From the NCBI GenBank assembly GCA_022560025.1, contig JAFISE010000006.1, forward strand, positions 310,001-374,000: a stretch of 64,000 nt of DNA. The letters run 5' to 3'. Source of the DNA: Stagonosporopsis chrysanthemi. Its lineage: Eukaryota > Ascomycota > Dothideomycetes > Pleosporales > Didymellaceae. Positions within the stretch are counted from its first letter, which is position 1. Each line of letters opens with the position of its first letter. The notes beneath the pieces are model-generated. The model saw only the letters and a program-made list of their open reading frames with translations, did no database searches and was not told where the DNA came from. Positions 20,635 through 29,391 of the stretch are shown here, piece by piece. The position numbers were made by a program, and so were the translations under genes.

Positions 20635-22401
20635 ATGTCTCCCCATGCTGACCCACTATACCACAAGCGAGTCTGGTGGAAAGAAGCAACGTTCTACCAG
20701 ATCTATCCAGCCAGCTTCAAGGACAGCAATGGTGATGGTTGGGGCGATATCCCCGGAGTGTTGCAGAAAATTCAGTACATAGCGTCCCTGGGCGTGGATG
20801 TCGTCTGGTTGTCGCCAATGTTCGACTCACCACAGGTAGACATGGGCTACGATGTCTCGAATTACGAGGGTGTGTACGCGCCCTACGGTACTGTCAAAGA
20901 TGTCGAGGACTTGATCGCAGCTTGTCATAAGCACGACATGAAGCTGATTTTGGATTTGGTGGTCAACCACACAAGTGATGAGCACGCCTGGTTCAAGGAG
21001 AGTAGATCTTCGAAGAACAGCCCAAAAAGAGATTGGTATTTCTGGCAGCCTGCACGCCATGACGACCAAGGGAACAGAATGCCGCCCACAAATTATCGCT
21101 CGTACTTTGCAGGCGGCACTTGGACGTGGGACGAGCATACTGAAGAGTATTATCTGCATCTTTACGACAAGAGCCAGCCGGATTTAAATTGGGAAAACGA
21201 AGATTGTCGCAAAGCCATATACGACTCCGCAATGAGATTTTGGCTAGACAAGGGTATTGATGGGTTCCGCATCGACACGGTCAACAAATATTCCAAAGTG
21301 CTTCCCTTTGCTGATGCAGCCATCGCCGATCCCACATCTTTCACACAATCTGCACCCGAAAAATGGTGCAACGGTCCTCGAATTCACGAATTCATCCAAG
21401 AGATGAATACGCAAGTCCTGAGCCACTACCGCACATACGACAAGTTTCCACTTGTCACTGTTGGCGAACTCTCCCTCTGCCCTAGTCCTTCCGATGTCAT
21501 CCCCTATGTCTCAGCACGCTCGAAAGAGCTGGACATGGTCTTTCAATTTGACATCACACATCTCGGTCAAGGACCACCAGGCGGGACATCAAAGTATGAC
21601 TTCGTCCCCTGGACACTCGCAGAGATGAAGAGTATAGTCACGAAATGGCAGACTTTCATCGACGGCACTGACGCCTGGACCACCGTATTCAACGAGAACC
21701 ACGACAACGGTCGCTCTGTCTCCCGCTTCGCCAACGACGCACCCGAGTGGCGCGTCCAGAGCGCAAAAATGCTTGCTCTTTGGCTTGCCGCACAGAGCGG
21801 TACATTATTCTTGTATCAGGGCCAGGAGATCGGCATGATCAATGCACCGGCGCACTGGGACGTGCAATGCGATTACAAAGACGTCGAGAGCCATAACTAC
21901 TGGGCTGAGGCTGTGCGATTAGATGAAGACGGTACAGATCCAGGGCGCAAGGAGAGGATTGCGCAGGGCTTGCAGCTCATGGCGCGCGACCATGCCAGGC
22001 TGCCGTTCCAGTGGGACGGCACCTCGAATGCGGGATTCTCGACCGGCGAGCCGTGGATGAGGGTACATGATGAATATCCTGCCATCAACGTTGCGGCTCA
22101 GGAAGGGGACTCGCAGAGCGTGTTGAGTTTCTATAAGACTATGCTCAAACTACGGAAAGAGAACAAAGACGTGTTTGTGTATGGGCGATTTGAGGTCCTG
22201 GACCCGCGAGGTGAGGATACTTTCGTTTATCGTAAGCGATACGAGAAAAAGACGGTAGTAGTGGTTTTGAATTTCACAACAGAAGTCCAGAGCCTGCCAG
22301 AGCGAGATGTTGAGGGTATGAAGGTGCTAATTAGCTCGTATGGAAAGGTGGCGGGCGAGGCCTTGCAGCCCCTCGAGGGAAGAGTATACGTGGACTATTA
22401 G
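20635..22401 (+). CDS. GH13 alpha-glucosidase (maltase)
   Basis: Single exon, 588 aa from the ATG at 20635. No signal peptide, so cytosolic, as in the fungal MAL system. GH13 conserved regions are all intact: Asp-Leu-Val-Val-Asn-His near 107-112, the catalytic nucleophile Asp214 in Gly-Phe-Arg-Ile-Asp-Thr, the acid/base Glu278 in Thr-Val-Gly-Glu, and the transition-state Asp357 in Asn-His-Asp. Gln-Val-Asp-Met-Gly-Tyr-Asp at about 67-73 is the oligo-1,6-/maltase subfamily block. The residue after the nucleophile is Thr, as in yeast maltases, whereas yeast isomaltases carry Val there, so alpha-1,4 activity on maltose is the better prediction. Length equals the family norm (about 580-590). It hydrolyses maltose delivered by the adjacent permease. 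Confidence 0.95.
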   Translation: MSPHADPLYHKRVWWKEATFYQIYPASFKDSNGDGWGDIPGVLQKIQYIASLGVDVVWLSPMFDSPQVDMGYDVSNYEGVYAPYGTVKDVEDLIAACHKHDMKLILDLVVNHTSDEHAWFKESRSSKNSPKRDWYFWQPARHDDQGNRMPPTNYRSYFAGGTWTWDEHTEEYYLHLYDKSQPDLNWENEDCRKAIYDSAMRFWLDKGIDGFRIDTVNKYSKVLPFADAAIADPTSFTQSAPEKWCNGPRIHEFIQEMNTQVLSHYRTYDKFPLVTVGELSLCPSPSDVIPYVSARSKELDMVFQFDITHLGQGPPGGTSKYDFVPWTLAEMKSIVTKWQTFIDGTDAWTTVFNENHDNGRSVSRFANDAPEWRVQSAKMLALWLAAQSGTLFLYQGQEIGMINAPAHWDVQCDYKDVESHNYWAEAVRLDEDGTDPGRKERIAQGLQLMARDHARLPFQWDGTSNAGFSTGEPWMRVHDEYPAINVAAQEGDSQSVLSFYKTMLKLRKENKDVFVYGRFEVLDPRGEDTFVYRKRYEKKTVVVVLNFTTEVQSLPERDVEGMKVLISSYGKVAGEALQPLEGRVYVDY

Positions 22402-22736
22402 TCTTCCTTGAAGTCAATGTAGAATTGATGAATTGGTCTTGTGCGATCTACTGTTGGTCAGTAGTGGCTGCGGTATCAGTTTGAACAAAGGACAAGCGCT
22501 GTAGACAGCGTGGGAGTTTAGCGGCACAGCAAGACGAGGCGGATGTCCAAAGATCGAGACGGTCAAGATCAAAGTAGACACAGCGTTTGGTGAAATGAAT
22601 GACATTGTCAAAGATGAACAAGCAAAGACGCCCTGCGTAAAAGGTATATCGTAAAGAATCAGAACCCACAACCAAAACCCCGTTAGCCCATCAATTTCAT
22701 CAACCAAGCATCCAACGCTCTACTGTCATCTCGCTC
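22402..22736. other. convergent intergenic region
   Basis: Shared 3' region of two convergent genes; nothing coding recognised. Confidence 0.45.
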
Positions 22737-23249
22737 CTAGAACAGTTGCGAGATATGCTTCTCCTTCACAAGCCCGAACTCATCCCTGTCCGTCTCACCA
22801 CTCCCGCTCCTCTTATGGCTATCGGCATTACTGCTTCCCATCCTCGGACTCTCAGCGCCCAGAGTCGGGGTCCTCCCGCCAATACTCGGGCTACTGGCTG
22901 CGCTCGCATTGGTGTTGCTGCGCTTCCTGAATACAAGGCCGAGACCCCAGCCAGTGCCCATGCTGGGACTGTTGACTGACGAGGGGCCAAAGTAGTTGTC
23001 ATTAGGCCCGGACATCTTGGGCGAGCCGAAAGAAGACGTTGTTGAAAGGGCGGGAGACACGCTGGGGGATGCGCCGTTACGGCGAATAGAGGAAGTCCCC
23101 AGAGACGGAGATTTCCAGAGATACTTCTCGGCGAAGGAGGGGGCGCGTTGCATGTGTGGACGCTGGACCTTTGGCATATCGGATTCGGCCATGAGGAGGA
23201 ACTGGGCTTCGCTCATGGCGAGACGGTCGAAGTTGTCGAATGCGGACAT
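22737..23249 (-). CDS. Ser/Pro-rich low-complexity hypothetical protein
   Basis: Single exon, 170 aa from the ATG giving Met-Ser-Ala-Phe-Asp-Asn. After an N-terminal helix (about 1-30, Met/Leu/Ala/Glu-rich) the rest is Ser/Gly/Pro/Asn-rich with repeated Ser-Pro dipeptides, likely disordered and phosphorylatable, ending in a charged Lys-Glu-Lys-His-Ile-Ser-Gln-Leu-Phe tail. The frame is open further upstream to about 23480 but without a better start. A Gly-Trp-Gly-Leu-Gly-Leu-Val-Phe-Arg-Lys core around 120-130 is distinctive and is conserved in style with other fungal stress-related small proteins, but I cannot name a family. Confidence 0.7.
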   Translation of the reverse strand: MSAFDNFDRLAMSEAQFLLMAESDMPKVQRPHMQRAPSFAEKYLWKSPSLGTSSIRRNGASPSVSPALSTTSSFGSPKMSGPNDNYFGPSSVNSPSMGTGWGLGLVFRKRSNTNASAASSPSIGGRTPTLGAESPRMGSSNADSHKRSGSGETDRDEFGLVKEKHISQLF

Positions 23250-24146
23250 GTTGAGTAATGATTGAAGGTAGACTAGAGATGAGGTGTATCGGTTGCTGGT
23301 AAGTCGGAGGTAGAGACTGTGGTCAAGCAAGAATATTATAACAAAAGAGTGGCTGTCCTTTCGAGATCCGGCTCTGAGGATGTATTGAAGTCTTGCTTGG
23401 GGGTAGCAGATTGGGAGAAGATGCAATGCAAGATATACTATTCTGCTCTGACATGGTATAGAACGGAGGCCGAGCTGCAACCATTAACCGAACAGCCAAG
23501 ACGGAACCGCTTGACAGACCCTGGGCAGGTACAACGTCTGAGCATGCAGGGGTCAGTAGTAAGAACTGTTCGGACTACACTTAGTGTGGAGACGTCTGCT
23601 CCACTAGGAAGGGTAAGATCGTCGGACTTTGTCGATGGGGCTGTGCACATCGTTGCCGGATACCACCAGGCTGAGCGCGGGACCATCCTCCGAAGATAAG
23701 GCTACATGGGACTCGACTGATGCTTCCAAAGTGTATGAAACAGACCCTGACTCTATATCAGGCATCGCATGGAGTACTGGTACGGACACTAGATCTGACC
23801 CTGTTTTTACGCCTGTTCTCGCGTACCACCTGGAGTCGAGCGATCGGATAGTCGCAACCGTAAAATGCAATCAAGAATGTCAACAAGCAGTGAAATGTGT
23901 GGAGTGTTTTACACGGCTTCGTGCTCACATCAGTAACCAGATCGTGGGTCGCTAGGTGTGTCGCAGGACACATTCGAGAAGTTGTGACAAGGGAACGGTG
24001 TTTAGAGACACTACCTAAGCCAAAAGCGTTCTAGCTCCGGGAAACCAATGGATCGCCGACCTCCACCAAACATGTTCATGCCAAGCCACACGAACACTGG
24101 TCCTCAGAACTCCGAGCGTCCGTTCTTCGCCTTCTCGCCTCTAAAA
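23250..24146. other. intergenic region, no gene recognised
   Basis: About 900 bp; frames on both strands overlap each other without domains, codon pattern or splice support. Confidence 0.4.
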
Positions 24147-25250
24147 TCAGCCCAAATCGCACGCGAGCTGCAGCCTAGAAGTTCCCCGTTCTTCACCCTG
24201 CCGAGGATCGCCTCCGTCGAGACGCAAGCCTTTGATTTCCTGCTCCAACGCCCTGATCTTGCTGTCTTTCTGGAAGTTGTTCGCCTTGATAATCAACACA
24301 TCTTCTTCCAGCTTCAATACTTTCTCCTTCAGCTCTCGCAATAGCTTCTTCCAGTCTGGTGTTGCACATTCGTCCGCATCTGAGCGAGCACTCTGCTGCG
24401 TTGCGACCGGGGGTGGGTTATAGATGTCTTTCCTCGCACTGTCTGAGCCCGGACCTGTTCTGGTGGACTCAAACATATGCCGAGGCTGTTGTGGTCACTT
24501 ACTCGAGGGTACAAGATGCTCGTTTGGTGCGTATGGTTGTGACGCCTCTCGCTTCCATCCTTGATCCGAGGTGGAGAGCCTCCTGGTCGCTGCGCCCGCT
24601 CCAGCCCTATTCACGTCTGCACACGGCATTGTTGTGACTCGAGGCTCTTCTCTACCCATGCAGAAGTCCCTACAGATAGGATGCGTCATGATGGCTACGA
24701 CAGAACCGTTCGTTGTCGCTGGTGGGTGTAGTACACCAAGCTGCGAAAGCACCGCGAGCTCACGGGGCGACGGGTGAATTTGGAGACTGACGTCGGCAAA
24801 CATGCTTTCGGCAGCGTCCCGGTTTCTGTACCAGTCTGCGCTGCAGTAAAGTTGAGGGCACGCCTAAGAGAAAATCAGCATCGTGGATGGACGGGAAGTG
24901 AGACGGTAAGTGCGCACTGACCATTCCGAAGTGACTCGTAGTTCAATAAACTCGACAGTGCTTCTGACAATCATTACTGCGACCATGCTTCATTCTCCAG
25001 CATGACGTGCCCCACTTCTTGTGCTGGTTGAAGTATGTATGCAGGACTTCAAAAAAGAGCCCATCTCGTAGTACGGCCCAGAGGGAGGTAGATAACTCGT
25101 CACAAGCCATTGTAGGCTGCGCAGCTCCTGAGATGTCGCCTCTTGTGCAGAGAATATAGGCGTCGAAATTGTTTGGAGCACAGATGTTGTGCTTGAGTCT
25201 CCGGCGGGCTCGGGTGCTGGCGATGACTTTTGAAGAATGCTGGACTGGAG
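24147..25250 (-). pseudogene. broken paralogue of the Cys-rich tandem gene pair, with intact coiled-coil C-terminus
   Basis: Minus strand. An N-terminal coding-like stretch (about 25250-25055) runs to Tyr-Leu-Pro-Pro-Ser-Gly-Pro-Tyr-Tyr, then the similarity to the neighbouring gene continues only after a one-base frame change in an A6 run (T6 on the coding strand) at 25051-25056. An in-frame TGA follows at 24943-24945. After an intron (24921-24864) the frame is clean: exon 24863-24503 opens with Tyr-Cys-Ser-Ala-Asp-Trp-Tyr, matching Tyr-Cys-Ser-Asn-Asp-Trp-Tyr of the neighbour, and after another intron (24502-24455) exon 24454-24147 encodes a Lys/Leu/Glu coiled coil. No convincing start codon is visible. 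Two lesions plus the missing start argue for a pseudogene, though an assembly error at the homopolymer could explain the frameshift. The family is unrecognised. Confidence 0.6.
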
Positions 25251-25665
25251 CGTAAGACTAAAGGGAAGCTGTGCCCTTTATTTGCATATAAGGCACCAGC
25301 GCTAGAGGCGCACTAACTACGGTTAGGGTGAAAGTGGGCACGTGATGTGATGTGGGTCTTCCTAATGACCAAAAAAGAGACCGATAGGAACTTCACGTCA
25401 CATACGTCACGAAATCTCATCGTGAAGGTGCTGTGGTAAGGTAGGTAAAAAGAAACGCGTTCGAATGGAGTCGATCAGATCCTGGGTTTAAGTACGAAAG
25501 TAGCGTTTCAAGGATATGAGCTCAATGACGCAGTTACAAGTTCACCGTCACAGAAATGCAGCTGGTAAAGATGCAGGAGCAAGAAAACTCACGTTGCACT
25601 AACACGTGTGTAGTCTGAATCTAGCAGTCACAAAGACTCGGTCAAAGAAAGGTAACTGGTCGCAA
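25251..25665. other. intergenic between the tandem paralogues
   Basis: No gene. Contains a minus-strand TATATG/AAATAAA-like AT-rich element near 25276-25295, probably promoter of the downstream paralogue. Confidence 0.35.
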
Positions 25666-25773
25666 TCACTGTGAAGAAGCCTCGTACTGCGCCAACATAT
25701 GCGCAATCTTTCGGGTTCTCGAATTTACAAGCTTCTTCATTTCCACGCCCTCACCAAATCCTGCAGGACCCTC

Positions 25774-26206
25774 TCAATCTCTCAGCCTCTTCTGCTCAGC
25801 ACGGTAAGTTGCAGTATCTGTCCAACCTTCCGCCTCGTGCAAAGCAATCTCAAGCTCCAAAATGCGCCGATCAACCTGCGTGGCATTCCTGCTCTCCGCT
25901 GGCACAGAGCGCTTGTCATACCAGTCGTTCGAACAGTAAAGCACAGGACAGAACTATCTCGTATCAGTCTTTGCAAGTGGAAAGCATATTGGGATAGCTT
26001 ACACTGCCGCGGTGTATGCCAAAGTATCCGCACACTCCGCAAGGAGCATCGCAGTACTGAGGTCCTGCGGCCGAGCATTCTCGATCAAAGCAGGTCCAAC
26101 ACCTGCTTACGTGGAAGTGGTCGTGTCGAAACAGCTTTTTCAGGTCGAGTTCATCGTAGTATACGCCAGCAGGCGGAAGGTACTGTGTCGGGTCTCGATT
26201 ATACAT
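25774..26206 (-). CDS. Cys-rich hypothetical protein, intact-looking member of a tandem pair
   Basis: Exons 26206-26003 and 25953-25774 (49-nt intron, GTAAGC donor, TAG acceptor), 127 aa. Residues about 9-15 read Tyr-Leu-Pro-Pro-Ala-Gly-Val, then a basic/His stretch (Phe-Arg-His-Asp-His-Phe-His), then eight cysteines between about 36 and 60 ending in Cys-Gly-Val-Cys-Gly-Tyr-Phe-Gly-Ile-His, and after the intron Cys-Pro-Val-Leu-Tyr-Cys-Ser-Asn-Asp-Trp-Tyr. The His/Cys density suggests zinc binding. The C-terminus is helical. The frame immediately after the TGA at 25774-25776 stays open and protein-like to 25666, so this copy may itself be truncated by a nonsense change. The start is uncertain because an upstream exon could exist. 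Family unrecognised. Confidence 0.55.
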
Positions 26207-26662
26207 GCTTTGCGCCTTGAGATGTTATTGGAGACTTCAAGAATGAGAGATGCGGGTGTGAGAGTACCATCGGACTGTCTGCTGCTGATTAAATGTGGGC
26301 TGAGTGTGAAATTACGCGTCGACCTGAAACCATGGAGACAAACAAGGACAGCATAAACATAAACGCGAAAAGTAAACACGCAAAGTGGGCTCACGCTAAG
26401 GCATGATCGTAGCGCAGAGCGCGTGATAGTACGATGAAATAAGTAAGAGAAGTGAGGTGAAAGCCACCTGCAACCCTAAGACCAACTTGCCCAGCTTTTC
26501 AGACCGGATATTTAGTATCTACCAAAGACACATTCATCTTCACCCTTGGTCACAGCGCCACCGAGATCAAGGCGACAGACGACTGATCATCCACTTGCGC
26601 AGCCTCCCCTTATCTCAAGACACAGTCTAACAGAGCAGAAGCGAAAGTACCCTGACCTGTTC
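26207..26662. other. divergent intergenic region
   Basis: Promoter region between the Cys-rich gene and the coiled-coil gene. The downstream frame is open back to about 26546, but no earlier ATG supports an extension. Confidence 0.4.
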
Positions 26663-27286
26663 ATGGCCAACGACGACCTCGCCAGCGGTAACGCTCGATG
26701 CGGTGTTAAGAGTTACGAGCAGCTCGAAATCGAGAACGCCTCCCTCGCACACGCTCTCGCCCAGTCAGAAGCACAAATAGAATCCACGCAGCTCGCAACC
26801 CGCCGTCTCGCCGCCTGGGCTCTCCAAGAACGCATCCGCCTTATGACAGAAGCCCAGCAACAGCGCCTCTCGCGTGAAGACTGCGAAGCGATGCTACGAA
26901 ATCGAAACGAGCAGGTCGCTCACTTGCTCGCTGTACATCAGGAAGCTAAGCTGGAGCATGCTCGGACGTTGATCAGGGAGGGCGAGGCGATGGAGAAGCC
27001 TATGGCAGAGAGTCATGTGAACAAGATCAACCAGATGAGGATGCAGGTTGGACTGCCGGCTATTGATCGATTCGGGGCTATTCGAGACGCTTCAACATCA
27101 GAAGAGAGCTCGCAGGAGGGGGTGGAAAATGACGTTGTGATGTCTGAGCTGCCCGTCTCCAAGTTGGATGAGGATATCGCGGGTGGAGAGGAGACCTACT
27201 CGCCACTGGATCTCGACTTCACCGTGCCGATTGATGCTCAAATTGATGAGCTGATTGCTGAAGAGAAGGGCAAGTTGACCAGATGA
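26663..27286 (+). CDS. coiled-coil hypothetical protein
   Basis: Single exon, 207 aa from the first ATG. Residues about 15-125 are Ala/Glu/Gln/Leu/Arg-rich with heptad periodicity, predicted as an extended coiled coil; the C-terminal 80 residues are acidic (many Glu/Asp/Ser) and probably disordered. The frame remains open upstream with plausible codons, so a 5' exon is possible. No domain recognised. It sits head-to-head with the Cys-rich gene and ahead of the IFI27-like gene. Confidence 0.6.
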   Translation: MANDDLASGNARCGVKSYEQLEIENASLAHALAQSEAQIESTQLATRRLAAWALQERIRLMTEAQQQRLSREDCEAMLRNRNEQVAHLLAVHQEAKLEHARTLIREGEAMEKPMAESHVNKINQMRMQVGLPAIDRFGAIRDASTSEESSQEGVENDVVMSELPVSKLDEDIAGGEETYSPLDLDFTVPIDAQIDELIAEEKGKLTR

Positions 27287-27617
27287 AATATGAGCTGTGG
27301 TGCCTAAGCTAAAGTGGTTCATGACGGGCTAGAACGTGTCATCGATGAGAGCAACGAGATTGGCGTAACACAGATTTAGCACTGGAATGAGGTAACCGTG
27401 AATACGGGAATGCGTCAATGACAAACGATAGAAGACGAAATTTACCATACGTTTTACACTAAGCCTGATCATTGCAGTCGTGCCGTCACGTGTGAGCCCT
27501 GCAAACGAGCGTTTCACGGTGAAAGATTGTGTCAAACGCGTATAAGTATAAGTGCAGCGACCTGTCTAAACACAACTTTTTACGCGCCAACACCAGTACG
27601 ACGAACAGCCTTTCGCT
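27287..27617. other. intergenic promoter region
   Basis: About 330 bp of promoter and leader for the IFI27-like gene; no coding signal. Confidence 0.4.
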
Positions 27618-28369
27618 ATGGGCAACTTATTTTCGAAGAAGCATGGAGTGCCCAACGACGCAGGCATGACTACCGAGTCGATCAGGGAATATTACGACGC
27701 GATTGCAAGGCACCATGAAGCCCGTTCGAACGCTGGTAACGAAGACGGCAACCGCGAAGAGTCCGACAAGGACATGTCCGGTGGTGCAGATGCAGACGCC
27801 CGAGAGCCTGAGTGCGTCAACTCATCTGCGAGCTCCGACATCGTCCACTCCATTGGAGTCGCGCCAGACGACAAGATCGCCGCGACTGAGCGCCTCAATA
27901 AAGCTTTCCACGCTATAAGCAATAAGGACAAAGACGCGTTTGATAAAGCCGTCAGCTCATTGGTCAAGTTCGGGGTCAACATCAACCGCCTGGTCAAGGT
28001 CGCTCTCGACTGGGTGAAAGCGCATCCATATGAAACCGCCGCTATCGTCATCCCTCTCATCATCCTCGTTTGTACACCAGCCATGCTGAGTGCGGTTGGG
28101 TTCACAGCTGGTGGGGTCGCTGCAGGTAGACCTTCCCAGACACTCGGAAAATTTCAGATTATTGACGCCTCCCAGGCAGCATAGCGGCAGGCATTCAAGC
28201 AGGAATCGGCAGCGTTGCGGCTCATTCTACTTTCGCGATCCTGACAAGCGCAGCGATGGGCGGCTACGGCGTCGTCATCGTCGGCGGATTGGCCTGGGCA
28301 CTTCCAACTGCGGTTCTTACAACACTTGCCGTATGGAAGCGCCGTCGTACTGCAGGAGGTGAAGAATGA
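27618..28369 (+). CDS. N-myristoylation-type protein with IFI6/IFI27-like membrane domain
   Basis: Exons 27618-28125 and 28176-28369 (50-nt intron, GTAGAC donor, CAG acceptor) give 233 aa. The N-terminus Met-Gly-Asn-Leu-Phe-Ser-Lys-Lys is a textbook N-myristoylation signal (Gly2, Ser6, then basic). Residues 17-75 are acidic and disordered. From about 140 a hydrophobic region begins, and joining the exons creates Gly-Phe-Thr-Ala-Gly-Gly-Val-Ala-Ala-Gly-Ser-Ile-Ala-Ala, the hallmark of the interferon-induced 6-16 (IFI6/IFI27, ISG12) family, followed by Gly/Ala-rich helices and a short basic tail. In animals these are small mitochondrial or endomembrane proteins affecting apoptosis. Fungal homologues exist but lack known functions. 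The cleaner single-exon reading would end at 28184 and lose the domain, so the intron is well supported. Confidence 0.85.
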
Positions 28370-28572
28370 AACGGAACATCGGCATGGGGTTACCTTCATG
28401 GCTGACGTACAGAACCGTCATGATTGACTAGCAAGGAAGTCCAAGGTGTTGCTCACGCCTGGCTGGAACGAGGGAGGAAGGAACGAAGCCAAAACAGGCA
28501 ATAGGCTCCAGAACCAACACTTGGATCACAAGACAAACCTTGAGATAGCCGAGAGTTGGATGATCAAACACC
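28370..28572. other. convergent 3' intergenic
   Basis: About 200 bp between two convergent stops; nothing seen. Confidence 0.4.
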
Positions 28573-29151
28573 TCAAACGGCGACCCAGCTCCCACTCCAG
28601 ATGCCATCGGTCTTGCAGCCCTCGCAGGTCGTGTGGTCACACCCAGTCGGCTTGGTAAAGTCATACTCCTCCCACGTGATCTTCTCCTCCTCGTCGTCTT
28701 CGCCCATAACGACGTCCTCGTGCTTATTCTCAACAGCCTTCTCCGGCACCACAGGCTCAGGCTGCGCGACCACAGCATCCACCTTCTTCTCCTCAATCTT
28801 CAGCGTGTTCTCCCCCTCCTTCCCCACTGTAGTCCCCACTTTCTTGAATCCACCGCCAACCTTTGTGAATCCTTTCCCTAGGCCACCAGCGCCGCCGATC
28901 TTTGTGAAACCCTTGCCAGCGAGCGGGCCCTTGGCTTCCAGAGCGCGCAGCTCGATGCCTTGCTTGGGCTTCTGGTTCTCGGCGTCGTTGCTGGCGGTCA
29001 GCTTCTTCATGTCGGCCAGGCGCTGGCGGTGATTGTGGTCGTAGGAGCGCAGGTGATTCTCGTAGTCGAGTTGGCGCGGGTAGCCTTTGTCGCAAATAGT
29101 GCAGTTGAAGAGGCGCACAGCATTGGGAACGGGATTGTTGCGGGGAGGCAT
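28573..29151 (-). CDS. C2H2 zinc-finger protein with glycine/lysine repeat
   Basis: Single exon, 192 aa. One C2H2 finger of the U1/JAZ type near the N-terminus: Cys17, Cys20, His33, His39 (C-x2-C-x12-H-x5-H), with the Tyr-Asp-His-x-His-Arg-Gln-Arg continuation found in GPATCH8/ZNF804-type proteins that touch RNA processing. Residues about 72-108 contain repeated Gly-Lys-Gly-Phe-Thr-Lys-(Ile/Val)-Gly-Gly units. An acidic stretch (Asp/Glu) near 150 and a small Cys cluster (Cys-x4-Cys-x2-Cys) near the C-terminus follow. A nuclear RNA-associated role is plausible from the finger type but is inference. It shares a 240-bp divergent promoter with the MCP1-like gene. Confidence 0.85.
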   Translation of the reverse strand: MPPRNNPVPNAVRLFNCTICDKGYPRQLDYENHLRSYDHNHRQRLADMKKLTASNDAENQKPKQGIELRALEAKGPLAGKGFTKIGGAGGLGKGFTKVGGGFKKVGTTVGKEGENTLKIEEKKVDAVVAQPEPVVPEKAVENKHEDVVMGEDDEEEKITWEEYDFTKPTGCDHTTCEGCKTDGIWSGSWVAV

Positions 29152-29391
29152 GATGGGGGATTTCTTCTTTCGATTAGTATTCGATCGATGTTTTCAATGG
29201 GCTTGATGGTGTTGAAAATCGCGTGATGTGGTCGTGTTGGTGTGCAGTGTTGTTGACTTCGTCCCGAGTGAGGCTCAACAGCCCTGCGTCAGTGGTCGAG
29301 CCGCGGTCTTTGCGACTGCCGGACCCACACCGCATTCACCGCCACATCGGCCTATCAACGTCGCTCTGATCAGCAACCCTCCAACACGACA

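Noticed and set aside
28126..28184. Reading the IFI27-like gene without the intron, ending at 28184
   Set aside because: It loses the conserved family block, while splicing restores it precisely in frame.
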